From contig CM069441.1 of the NCBI GenBank assembly GCA_035610835.1, positions 103,413,606-103,477,605 on the forward strand: a DNA stretch of 64,000 nt, written 5' to 3'. The notes under the pieces were generated by a model. The model was not told the origin of the DNA, made no database searches, and worked only from the letters and a program-made list of their open reading frames with translations. This DNA comes from Ophiura sarsii (taxonomy: Eukaryota > Echinodermata > Ophiuroidea > Amphilepidida > Ophiuridae). Numbering within the stretch: position 1 is the first letter of the stretch; each line of letters starts with the position of its first letter. Below are positions 11,879 to 23,249 of this stretch, in pieces. The translations under genes were made by a program, and so were the position numbers.

Positions 11879-13020
11879 GGGGGGGGGGGGGAGGCATTTA
11901 CGTGTAATAAAAACTGGGTGAAATAAGTGTCTATAAACTTCACAAATAGCGTGTTACATCTATCGCATCAGTGAATGTGTGTGTATTAAATTAATATGTT
12001 TCAAATATTGGAAGTATTTAAACCATTTCACGGTTGCTTTTTTTTATCAATGACTAATTTTATGTATCCCGGTTAGCTAGAGTAGTATTGGATACTGTAT
12101 AGTTGCCGCAACAGACTATCAAAACCAATACCGGGCTTTTCAAACATGATAGTCAAACAGGTGTGTGCGAAACTGACAGATCATCTCCACACAACATTTC
12201 AATGGAGATAATCCGGGAGAAAATATCCCCTCTATTGACGATCTATGGTACATTATACCTTTCACCTACATACCTTTCACCTACATGTGAATCTTAATCA
12301 CTTATAAGTGAAGTCTATCACATAAGCCTTTCCACCTGTCTTTATTCCCTTTTATGTGAGGCGGGTAATTTCAAGCCAGGGACATAGCCTAATGTGTCCT
12401 GGGGAACTCTAATATGGGGAGGGGTGGTGCACACCCTCTTTTCAGCCTCGCGGCCCCTTGCGTTGCCAAAATGACCCCTGGTTTATGGGGTTTATGCCCG
12501 GGTTTATGGAGTAAGGTAAGAAGTTCCCTCCCCACACAATCTTCTGCTCCCCGTTCGGAAAATGTTGACCCGCCCCCTGATGCCCACCCCACCAAAAAAA
12601 GAAGAAAAATGACCAACTCGATGGATCCATAGATTTTGTAAAATCTATGATGGATCATATACATTCTCGGAAATTCTCAGAGTGAGTATAGACGGTATAA
12701 TTTATGTACACATAAACAACCCGATTTTAATGGTAGAATTCACCTGAAATGAACTTTAAAGAAAATCTGTGTTTGAACTGGAAACGATGGCGATCGAAAG
12801 CGGTAAATACCTTTCACCTACATTTTATTCACCTACATTACATTTCAATATTTCACGCTACATGTAGCGCAAGGTCAAGCAATGCAGGCACCACAGCGTT
12901 AAATTGGTGTATGTACACGGGAATGCATTATGAATCGTGTTGTTCAACCGCTGTGTTTTCGCGTGAGTTCTATCGAGAGTATAATGATGTTCCAACAATT
13001 TGGGTCGCGGAAATTCCGCG
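11546..13020. other. Intergenic, with an extreme poly-G tract; no gene recognised
   Basis: Positions 11842-11877 are 36 uninterrupted G, then T, then 13 more G. Frames across it translate as poly-Gly or poly-Pro and are not believable genes. Motifs of the form TTTCACCTACAT recur at about 12259-12286 and 12810-12838, upstream of the FABP promoter; their meaning is unknown. Confidence 0.5.
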
Positions 13021-13027
13021 GTGATAC

Positions 13028-13034
13028 TATAAAA
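13028..13034 (+). promoter_or_regulatory. TATA box of FABP-like gene 1
   Basis: TATAAAA followed by GCGCAG lies 200 bp before the start codon. A start site about 30 bp downstream would give a leader of roughly 170 bases, if unspliced. The second FABP gene has the same motif 108 bp before its ATG. Confidence 0.6.
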
Positions 13035-13227
13035 GCGCAGAACGTTGAATTTGACCGACGTTGAATTAAATCGCATGTATCGCATGTAAACATTACTCCA
13101 GCGCCATCGCCAGTGCCTCCCATTTACTGCAAATAACACCACGTAATATCAGCACCAGCTTTTCTTACGTACAATCTTGATAGAAGCATTCGACCAGTAC
13201 AATCATCTCAACCACCAACCAGTAACA

Positions 13228-13626
13228 ATGGCCGTCGACTTCAGCGGAACCTGGAAATTGGAGAAGAATGAGAACTTCGAAGAGTTTCTTCGGGCGATTG
13301 GCGTTGGCATGTTAAAGCGCACAGCGGCACTGAAGACGTCGCCTACCATTGAGATCACACAAAATGGGGACGATTTTCATGTCATCATGAAAACTGCTAT
13401 TCGTAACCAAGAGGTGAAATTCAAGATGGGAGAAGAATTTAAAGCCACGGAGCCTTTGGCGGGGAAAGAGATGACGATGAAGGCCACCTGGGAAGGCAGC
13501 AAACAGGTGATCAAGAATGTGACTGATCCCGATGGTATTATGGTTACCAGGGAATTGGAAGGTGGGAAGCTGGTGCAGACACAGAGCAAAGGGGAGGTAT
13601 CATGCAAACGTATCTTTACCAAATAG
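13228..13626 (+). CDS. FABP/CRABP-family intracellular lipid-binding protein, intronless (gene 1)
   Basis: The 132-residue product is the normal length for the cytosolic fatty-acid/retinoid-binding family, whose ten-stranded barrel encloses a hydrophobic ligand. The N terminus has the family signature (FSGTWKLEKNENFEEF, residues 5-20, then LRAIGVG). The C terminus has Arg108 in TREL and Arg128-x-Phe130 in CKRIF, where the ligand-carboxylate Arg and R-x-Y normally lie; Phe replaces the usual Tyr. ATG 13228 follows AACA and precedes the signature by the expected few residues. Family genes usually have four exons, with introns near residues 25, 82 and 116; here the frame is uninterrupted. A TATA box precedes it. 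Its nearest relative here is the gene at 27240. Ligand and exact subfamily cannot be assigned by eye. Confidence 0.9.
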   Translation: MAVDFSGTWKLEKNENFEEFLRAIGVGMLKRTAALKTSPTIEITQNGDDFHVIMKTAIRNQEVKFKMGEEFKATEPLAGKEMTMKATWEGSKQVIKNVTDPDGIMVTRELEGGKLVQTQSKGEVSCKRIFTK

Positions 13627-14641
13627 ATGTTTTGAAGTATACCAAATAGAAGCTTGGTGAAGCTCTTAGAGACAGACAAATGACAGAGTAAAGAGTATAG
13701 ATGTGTATGATCTAAACGTCACAGTTGCGCGAAATAGTAAATGGCATAGTTTCGGGAGAGAATAGCACATCATCTCTAGATACGTCCAGCAAAAAAAGGA
13801 AAGAAGAACTTGATCATAACGGAACTTTTGCATAGACTTAATAACGTACATAAACATCACTTGACCACTGGACTTCTTCCACTTTCTAAGGATCTTTGAT
13901 TGTCTCCCCCGGCGTTTTTGATTCAGATCATCATTTTTACCACACGAACTTTATGCCGCTGCTGTACAGAATATTTGATGACGTACACAGATATTTCAAT
14001 TAAATTCATTTAATAGTTTTGCTTCATTGCACCATGCCTTGATCGCACCATAAGCGAATATTTCAAGGATGAGATTTCTCCACTGTCACCTAATGAACAG
14101 GTGTATTAAGGGTGAACATAGCCAGCAGAATGGACCTTTGCCTTTTTGATGCAGCTCCGTGAAACATTGAACCTGAATGTTTTCATTAATACATTCGCCG
14201 CACATTCCACATATTCCAGCGAGATAAGCCAAGACATTGATCTATTTATAGCATTCCTGATAACGCGGCCGGACGATTTACAAAAAGTTATGTCACCGTT
14301 TTGTCTGGTTATCAGATAACATCATGAAGACTGCTATTGAATGGGATTGAATTGATACCATTTTACATTCTACTGAAAACCAACATATATAACACTATGG
14401 AGGACAATCTGCGATGATATAGGACGCTTTTTGGAAGGTTATTGGGTCAAATCATCTTCCAGAAAAAGACATGTACAGTATAATGGACGGAATACAATAA
14501 TATTCACTTGGATCGATATCAATTCAACAGGTGGTTGATATAACACGCCATGCATTAACATGACTTCTGGTTGATGATTTGAACTAAGAACCATCAACTT
14601 TCAGCAGGTCGTACACGACTAGGCCTGCACATACAAATAAA
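13627..14641 (+). other. Probable 3' untranslated region and polyadenylation signal of FABP-like gene 1
   Basis: No repeat or coding exon is seen for about 1 kb after the stop. The first clear AATAAA is at 14636-14641. The UTR extent is inferred from that hexamer alone; AT-rich variants nearer 13998 could be used instead. Confidence 0.4.
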
Positions 14642-14825
14642 ATGATGTTCATTACCCACAAGCTATATTACCACTCAATATGCTGATAAATAAAACAATA
14701 CCTGTCTGTTAGAAAAATAATATGTATGAGACTGATGTGATTTTTAAGGTTTTTACCACAAAGTTCACTGCGTACCGGAGTTAGCATTGGTACGTGCTGT
14801 TTATTAACAAATAGCATTAACATAT

Positions 14826-15010
14826 ACATTACATGCTGATTGCTGTCTACCAAAGATGGCATTATGCATACTGTACGCGTAATCTATGTATTAGTTTTAT
14901 GCTGGGGGACAACATTACTTGCTATCTTCAGTAGACAACATGCTAGTAACCTAAGTAATCATTTCATGGTGATATTATCTCAAATAGCATGCACATATTG
15001 GCCTATAACA
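14826..15010 (-). repeat. Irregular minisatellite cores, mostly in the - orientation
   Basis: A forward-oriented core lies at about 14842 (GCTGTCTACCAAAGATGGCA), followed by a reverse-oriented one at about 14920 (GCTATCTTCAGTAGACAACA). This is where the orientation changes relative to blocks A and B. Confidence 0.6.
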
Positions 15011-15272
15011 GTCCTTAGTTGAAAGCATACTGATAAAATAAAATGAGTAATTCTTCTACTAATTAGTCCTATGAGATATTTTTACTCAAATTAAACAAAA
15101 TTACGTCTTTTACCACTGATTTGTGAAATATTTGACTAACTTTTTTATATTTTACAGTGCATAATTTTCAGTAAACAGCATATGAGCGTGCATGTATTAA
15201 AATTAATCTTCAGTTGTCAGCGTACACATAGCGATGTTGTCTTCACTAAAAACTGCTTACAAGTAATAGCAC

Positions 15273-16304
15273 TATGGTATGTTTAATGCTTTCTTCAGTA
15301 GACAACATGTATGTTTAATGCTTTCTTCAGTAGACAGCATGTATGTTTAATGCTTTCTTCTGTAGACAGCAAGTATGTTTAATGCTTTCTTCAGTAGACA
15401 GCATGTATGTTTAATGCTTTCATCAGTAGACAGCATGTGTGTTTAATGCTTTCTTCAGTAGACAGCATGTATGGTTAATGCTTTCTTCAGTAGACAGCAT
15501 GTGTGTTAAATGCTTTCTTCAGTAGACAGCATGTATGTTTAATGCTTTCTTCAGTAGACAGCATGTATGTTTAATGCTTTCTTCAGTAGACAGCATGTGT
15601 GTTTAATGCTTTCTTCAGTAGACAGCATGTATGTTTGATGCTTTCTTCAGTAGACAGCATGTATGTTTAATGCTTTCTTCAGTTAGACAGCATGTAGTTT
15701 AATGCTTTCTTCAGTAGACAGCATGTATGTTTAATGCTTTCTTCAGTAGACAGCATGTATGTTTAATGCTTTCTTCAGTAGACAGCATGTGTGTTTAATG
15801 CTTTCTTCAGTAGACAGCATGTATGTTTAATTCTTTCTTCAGTAGACAGCATGTAATTTAATGCTTTCTTCAGTAGACAGCATGTATGTTTAATTCTTTC
15901 TTCAGTAGACAGCATGTGTGTTAAATGCTTTCTGCAGTAGACAGCATGACTGTATGTTTAATTTTTTCTTCAGTAGACAGGATTTATGTTTAATGCTTTC
16001 TTCAGTAGACAACATGTAAATTATGTTTAATGCTTTCTTCAGTAGACAGCATGTATGTTTAATGCTTTCTTCAGTAGACAGCATGTATGTTAAATTCTTT
16101 CTTCAGTACAGCATGTGTGTTAAATGCTTTCTTCAGTAGACAGCATGTATGTTTAATGCTTTCTTCAGTAGACATCATGTATGTTTAATGCTTTCTTCAG
16201 TAGACAGCATGTATGTGTAATGCTTTCTTCAGTAGACAGCATGTATGTGTAATGCTTTCTTCAGTAGACAGCATGTATGTTTAATGCTTTCTTCAGTAGA
16301 CAAC
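15273..16304 (-). repeat. Regular 32-bp minisatellite array carrying the reverse-complement core
   Basis: Around 32 head-to-tail copies of TATGTTTAATGCTTTCTTCA followed by GTAGACAGCATG (32 bp). The segment TCTTCAGTAGACAGCATG is the reverse complement of the block A/B core; the rest of the unit is shorter and different. Units differ by a few substitutions and indels. There are no unique spacers, so it is not a CRISPR array. Confidence 0.92.
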
Positions 16305-17600
16305 ATAGAAATCATGTATATGTATATCAATGTCTTCAAAACAAACAAAATTGTCTTACAAACAAACAAACATTGTACCACACCTGACGAGCCTTCGGGT
16401 GAAATGGGCCATAGTGTGATAGAAGATAGTAAAATAAATATGGAGTAAATCTACTTTGTTCTTCTTCCCCGTATATTATTGCTCTCCGAACGGATTGAGC
16501 CCTTTACATTACGAAGAAGACATTTTTTATCTACGATATATATCAATGTCTTATGTAGACAGCATGTAATGGAACATATTAATGCTATTCATACAGTAAA
16601 TAGCAAATATTGTAATGCTATCTTCACTACACAGAATACATTCAAGTTACGCTTGAGACAGCTTACAATATAATGCTTTAGAAATTAGCAAGCATGGTAT
16701 TATCTGGAGACAGCATGCATGTATACAGGCATAGTTATGTTATCTTCATTAGACAACATGTATTATAGCAATGCTGTCTTCAGTAGACAGCATAGTGGTG
16801 TTAGTCGGTGGAATTGTAGTTGCACCCATTCAGTTAAATTCGGAGGAAATGTTTTTAATCTAGTAGTATTTCGATCCAATTTCAAGACATCATTCGAGGG
16901 AATCGAAACCAAATTTAAACAAAATGTATCATAATTATAGCAAAGTTCATGTAAATAGGACAATATAGCGCGCATGTTTTCAAGGAACAAATAATCGGGC
17001 ATAATGATGTGAAGTCATTCGGCATGTCCGGGGAAATGGAGGTCCTTGGACACGCCACTGCATGCGTCACATACTTTCTTCAGTATACATTGTAATTATT
17101 TAATATGCAGCGTGTACTAAAAATTAATGCTACTCTCATGGACATAACCACATGGTAAGACATTAGACATTCATTATAGTAATGGCGTCTTCATTAGATA
17201 GTGATGCTTTTTCAGTAGACAGCATTTTTAGTAACAAAATATTGAGTATAACGAATAGTGATGCTATCTTTAGTAGACAGCATACACATGCAGTCATGCC
17301 CTCATAAGACAGCATATGACATTATCTTTGGTATAGACAAGATACAGTATAATACTTTCTTCGGTGCACATCATGCAAAGCAATCTAGAGAATCCTGTAT
17401 TCAACAGATAGGCTACATGAGCATACATACATTGGTATCTTCAATGGACAGTAATACATGCTATCTTCAATAGACAGTGTGATACGTAATGCTATCTTGA
17501 GTTTACAGCATTTGTTAAGGCCTGGTAATGCTTATATCTGCAGAAGACACCATAAACACTGCTGTGTTCAGTAGACAGCATACATGGTAATGCTATCTTC
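16305..17600 (-). repeat. Dispersed reverse-oriented minisatellite cores
   Basis: Irregularly spaced cores such as GCTGTCTTCAGTAGACAGCA (near 16773) and GCTATCTTTAGTAGACAGCA (near 17263), also near 16540, 17450 and 17575, are separated by unrelated sequence. The 16773 and 17570 copies are near-perfect palindromes. Probably a decayed extension of the array. Confidence 0.65.
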
Positions 17601-20420
17601 AGTTTATAAGTTACATCGCGAAAATAGAATACAGCGACGTATCGACTTGCTTTCCTGTCATTATGGTGTATCAGAATGATCTATACCGAGGTAATACGAT
17701 TTTATTTGTCGGTAAAAACTTTATTGATATTGCCCAACCCTTTTCTAATATATCTTGCGCAAACGCCCAGCTTTCTTAGGAATTTTAGATTTTGAAATCG
17801 GACATTTTTGATGGAAAATACAGACCTTTTTGTAACGATAGTAGATTTCAAGTTTTTGTCGAAATGATCCATTATGAACATCTATAAAGTCATTAAATTA
17901 TTTCTAAAATGTTATTCGCATTATTATTCCACCCTCTTTTTTAATTTTAATTAGCTTTTTTTTAAAGCTTTTTTTAATCTTTTTTTAAATTCTTTTTTCA
18001 CAGTGTCCTCATATGTTCAATACAAAGTATAATATAGATCACATTTCTTCATAATATTATTAGTACAATACAGACGACGATGAGCATTAAATATAATTAG
18101 CTTTTTGTTCGATCGCTTGTTGTGTGCATAGAAAACAAAGCTTTGATTGAATAGGGCCGGATTTATTTAGCTTGAGTGGTTTTAACCTTCATTTCTTTGG
18201 CGGGAGTTTTGAATATAACTTTTGAGGTGTGGGGTTCATTGTTTGAAATGCTGGTAGAGCTGTAAAGATGTATTATGTGAGCCAAAATATGAAAATACGT
18301 TTTTCATCGATTTTCGATTATGTCTTGCCACAGCGGAACAAAAAGAGATAGCTCAATGAAATTAACAGAATAAGTAGGAAACATTTTGACCATCATATAT
18401 CACAAGTGTTTAAATTTGAAATACTATTTGTTTTATATATTTTATATATTTTTGAAACCCGGTATAGATCATTGTGATACACCCTGTAGTTCTATATATA
18501 GCTACGCTATAGAATGCCATGTAAACAGCGTGAGAGGCTTTCATCTAAAGAGCAGAATATTGTTTACCATTATCATGATTATGAACCGTTATTTGGGCAA
18601 CAGATGGAGCGGGGAGTTATAATATGGTGTTGGAATGTTTAATTTAGCTTGCTAAGCGAAACACCCTGTAGATTTGATGATAGCATGATAGGCTATACCG
18701 GGCCATCCAAAACGTTCTGCTCTACATTTATCAATGTTCTAGATGTTGTTGTTGAAGACCCGGATTGAATGTATATTATTTAAAGATTTTTAAGCTCACA
18801 ATGTTAACGTAAGGCAAATTCGACCCATTAAGCCATGATAGGCCTATGATACAATTAATATTTGTAATATTTTCGAGGGAGTCCCGACCCTACATGTACC
18901 ACTGCATGTCTTTAATGTGGACTTTTAAAGAACGAATACACTTACACAGTAATGAATGGTGGGTATTCTTAATCTTGATATTGACAAGATAAATACCACG
19001 TTATAATGTAGTTGTAATTGAACACATTGATCATAGACAAAGTTATAAGGCCGCATTGATGACAAGACGACGGTATGAGAGAAAGAAGGTAGAACTTTTT
19101 TGATGACCCTAATCGGAAAGAAAAAACCGGACAATCAGCAGCGCAAAGGTCTATTTGTTTTAACGTCTATACATAGAAGCCGGGCGTAATCTCGGCATGG
19201 GTAATTACTCAGTGGGTCTGTTTATTAGACAAACACAACAAACCAATGAAATCTCGACAGCGATATTTAAGGTCACCATGTCGCACGTAAATATAATATA
19301 TAAATAAGATTTGGTTTACTAACACAGATTCCCGATAAAGTTCTATCTATAATATACGTGACCAGCACTTATACTATTAATAGGCATAGCACACACAACA
19401 TTCAAATGATTGAGACATGTACAAAATTGGATTCAAATGAAAGATTGCAATGAAAGATTTATTTTCCAAAAAAAATTATGACAATCGGTCAATGCATTCT
19501 TGTGGTACGGTGTTTTGAGATACTCGGAAAATGGCCGAAAACCTGCCAAAAACAGTAACAATGCCCACAAATATAATTTATCAGGATTTAGAGAGCTCAA
19601 TTTGTTAATAATGTAACATTCAAAACACCATTTACACATATTTCTTTAACAATTGAATATCTATATACCATGTTAAATTAAAAAATATGGTAAAATTATA
19701 TTGCATTAAGCTAAAATAACCTAGTGAAATTGGTCATTTTGACCAGTTTTACTGACTGCAATCAAAAAAGTGACTAAGTCCAGCTAATTAATATGCGTAA
19801 ATGTTATAAATCCAGATGTGAATGGTGTATTGCAATCAAACTTGGCATTATGGCTAATTGTACGATACCCAATCTTTTAAACTATAATTTAGTTTCATAA
19901 GCTCATTAAATATGCAAATTAGCTAATTATCTATTCAAGTCATTGATATGCAAATGAGCAATGTCCGACAATTTTTTTCCCATCATAAGAGTGATCGGTA
20001 ATAGATATATAACATGTATACCCAATTTGATTGACAAATATTGATGGATTTAGAAATTAAACAAGCTTTTCCATTTCTTAAATACCCATATTCAAATTCT
20101 CAGTCTTTTCCTCACAGGAGGCACTCAAAGGATGCAAAAACTGAGCATATCACTAAATTGATTGAAGTGTTAAGTACAATATCTCAGGTTAGGTTTATTT
20201 AAATCGGCCCAATATATTCAAGTTCAGAGCCAATTTCAAAAATTGGTAAAAACAGTCATAACTAAAAAACCTGATGATAAGTATTTATACCTGGATCAAG
20301 GTTATATAGTCCAAGGTCATGACTACCATATATGGCAAGCTCACTGCCCTACAATGAGTGCCTCTCATGAGGATAATTAATTTTATATAGGGATGTTTTT
20401 CAAAGTGGAGCTGCATACAT
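17601..20420. other. AT-rich intergenic sequence, no gene recognised
   Basis: No open frame has domain-like sequence or convincing splice sites. Positions 18915-18971 match 728-795. Two identical POU-octamer strings ATGCAAAT lie at 19912-19919 and 19948-19955. CACCCTGTAG occurs at about 18480 and 18661, resembling mariner ends, but no partner ends were found. Confidence 0.4.
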
Positions 20421-20658
20421 TATATGAAAAGATTGTTTTGCGTAAGGGATTACAGACCACTCCTACATGTTACTCATTTTGCATGATTAATTAATCCAAA
20501 TATTGTATGGCTGTCTTCATAACTTGGATTAGTGCATCCATGCACGCCAATTGAGGCAACAATACAAAACCACATTCCACACCATCCATTCAATAATGCA
20601 AAATGAGTAACAGGTAGAAGTGGATGTAGGGCTTTATGCAACACAGCTTTTCATATGT
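20421..20658. mobile_element. Foldback MITE
   Basis: The left arm reads TATATGAAAAG, then TTGTTTTGCGTAA and TTACTCATTTTGCATGA. The right arm is its near complement (AATGCAAAATGAGTAACA, then TTTATGCAACACAGC and TTTTCATATG). No coding sequence. The target duplication is unclear. Confidence 0.65.
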
Positions 20659-20769
20659 TGTTGTTCACTGGTAATGCTCCCAGTGGCAGACTTTGTGTGT
20701 GTGCATTGTGCTATGCCTACTATTAATCATCAAAGCCAAACCCCATTTTTATTGAATCCATATAATTAT

Positions 20770-21120
20770 CAGGGATAGCACTGGATCAAAAATGTGCGAG
20801 GTCCCATGACATTTTTAAGGACCCCGTAGGACTTCAAAAAACAAATTTAAGGGGTCCCCCAAGAAATTGAGGGGTCCCGGTTTGGGTATTTGAAAATTTT
20901 CCTTTTTTATGGACAGTTTTAATGAATTTTTATTGTGAGCAAAGGATGAATATGTAATTTACAGAATTTCTTAAGGTTTCCATTTCCATACATCGTCAAA
21001 TTTAAGGGGTCCCTTCAATTTTGATCGGGACCCGCCAGTCTTTCCAATTTGAAACCTGACGCGTCACTATAAGAAAGTGAGAGGTCTAGGACGCGCAGAC
21101 GCGTCAGAATGCGACCCCTG
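20770..21120. mobile_element. hAT-type MITE, 351 bp
   Basis: Flanked by the exact 8-bp duplication ATAATTAT (20762-20769 and 21121-21128). Ends are CAGGGATAGCACTGG on the left and GAATGCGACCCCTG on the right. The interior holds repeated GGGGTCCC/GACCCC words and no transposase. Confidence 0.8.
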
Positions 21121-21316
21121 ATAATTATCAATGATGAAACAGAAATAGAATTTCCTATTCGTTCCACTTTCATAAACCGGCCTCATTAGTCCAATTTCTA
21201 TGCTATTGTCGTGGTTGTCATGGTTACGTTCTTGGTTGCCATGCAGTTTGTCTTAAGAATACGGTATACAGTTATGATTTATTTGACGGTGGAATAAGTG
21301 AGTTTTTAACATCTTC

Positions 21317-21689
21317 TTAAAGGCATATTATGTGATCTTTATGACTTTTTTTTAGAAAGTAGATTTCTTGCAGATTTACATTTCTGATCATAAATCATAA
21401 ATATATTCTGAGTTACAGAGATCTACGATTCCTAATTACTTCAAAATCATGGTTTAAAGAGTGAAAATAAACTGTCAGGTCTGCGCGACAACTTTTCACT
21501 TAAACTCTAAATTCACTCTAAAACCATGTTGAAGTAATTAGAAATCGTATCGCCCTGTAACTTGGAATGTACGTATGATTTCTGATCAGAAATGTAAATC
21601 TGCAAACAAATCTGCTTCCAATTTTTTTCTCTCGAGGATTGAGGGCGTCCCCTGGAAAAGATCACATAATACAGATAATATGCCTTTAA
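21317..21689. mobile_element. Palindromic foldback MITE, copy B
   Basis: Same family as 3607-3987. Ends TTAAAGGCATATTATGTGAT and ATAATATGCCTTTAA are flanked by TTAA on both sides, suggesting a TTAA or TA target. The arms share TTACATTTCTGATCA and ACTTCAAAATCATGG. An extra ACAGATAAT lies near the right terminus. Confidence 0.8.
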
Positions 21690-21739
21690 ATTGAGTCAGT
21701 GCTGAGGCATGCCTGATGTGACGCGGTAAATTATATCTT

Positions 21740-22032
21740 ATACTTTAAGTATCTTAATATATATTTTCTATGCAAAAAAGTGTAATTGAGATAAATTGGA
21801 ATAGTATAGTTATGGCCATGTGTTTTGAACTCACCACCCAAAAAGGGTGGTGGCGTTGCATTTTTGGTAACGAATCATCCATCTCTCTCTATTAACTCAA
21901 CAACTAAATGTGGTAGAGCTATGGTTGAGGTGTCGTGTGAAAGCCTATTTATCTTGTGTGAATAAATCAGGTATTTCCAGCTGTTTTGCTGACATATGAT
22001 TGATTATAATGTGAAAGTCAGGGGTGGTGGCA

Positions 22033-22065
<33 letters not shown>

Positions 22066-23137
22066 CTGTGTACAATCTAAATAGGGAATATATAAAATGT
22101 TCCCAATTATACGTTCAATTTACAATAAGTTCTCATCCTGTATGGTACAAACATTTGCTCTCATTTTATAGATTATCTAATATTCTATATAAGATTCTGT
22201 TTCAACAAACGTGACAACTATTATGTAACAATTGTAATCATGAATCGATTGCATTGTCCTTGGCTTTTCCCTATTCGCTAGTGAACTTGTCCTAATTCAT
22301 CAGTTTTACATACATGACTATAACAAAAAAAAGTATTCAACCGATGATAGCAAAATTATACATTTTTGATTTTTGAAAAGCTCTCAAATAGAATAATTCA
22401 AAAATGCCTTTTAAATTAGGATAGGGTGCATAGGCCTACCCCCCCCCCCCCCAAAAAAAAAACACACCTTGTAAACTCTAATAAATATGAAATTTAAACG
22501 TTTGTGCTCATTTACATCTCGATATAGTATATTTCAACAAGTTACCATTGACAACCATTATGTTATGATGGGTAATTGCATGAGGAACTATTTTATACAC
22601 AGTAAAATTATGATGGGATAGGTATAAAAATATTATTGAGTTTAAATCAAAATATGAAGAAAAATAATCGATATTTTTTGAACATTCTTAATCACAACAT
22701 GTTACCATTAGGTCCTATCTCAATTCTATTAGCATAAATTTGGATTCCTTGTGAGATTACCGTTCAGAAAAGATATACTTTTTATGGGGTAGAACAAGTA
22801 GAATCTCAGATGTGTAAAATGTAAAAATCTGTACATGCAACGGTAAGGTTGGCGAGTTCAAAACACATGGCCTTAGTATAAATATTTTCTATGAAAAATA
22901 AATAAATATATTAACTTAATTGAGATAAATTGGAATCATGACCAAGAATCAAGACTTGCACTATTTACGGCAAACTATCGAATTGTATAATATTGCGATT
23001 TAGAAATGTAGTTAGTGCAAGTCTTGATTTTTGTTCATGATTCCAATTTATCTCAATTAAATTAATATATTTATTTTTTGCATAGAAAATATTTATTAAG
23101 ATACTATAACTATGCTATTCCAATTTATCTCAATTAA

Positions 23138-23177
<40 letters not shown>

Positions 23178-23200
23178 CATAGAAAAGATTTATTAAGGTA
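21740..23200. repeat. Compound AT-rich inverted-repeat region
   Basis: AATTGAGATAAATTGGAAT occurs forward near 21788 and 22918 and reverse-complemented near 23041 and 23118. Arms TATGGCCATGTGTTTTGAAC (about 21813) and GTTCAAAACACATGGCC (about 22856) are inverted and 1 kb apart. Around 22918-23060 a tight foldback pairs AATCAAGACTTGCACTA with TAGTGCAAGTCTTGATT. A (TA)n run occupies about 23144-23176, and a GGT/GGC simple repeat 22022-22067. Probably several nested MITEs; boundaries unresolved. Confidence 0.55.
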
Positions 23201-23249
23201 CATGTACTATACTAAAGGGATTTTTACACAGCATGTGAAAAAATTGATA

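Noticed and set aside
11710..11943. Poly-Pro or poly-Gly frames on both strands
   Set aside because: They translate the G36 homopolymer only.
12389..12664. Overlapping frames on both strands
   Set aside because: GC-richer repeat-like sequence with no domain, and conflicting frames of similar length.
15902..16084. Minus-strand repetitive open frame in the 32-bp array
   Set aside because: 32 is not a multiple of three, so reading frames cycle. It is an artefact of the repeat.
15273..16304. CRISPR-like appearance of the 32-bp array
   Set aside because: Units are directly adjacent with no unique spacers, there are no cas genes, and the DNA is eukaryotic.
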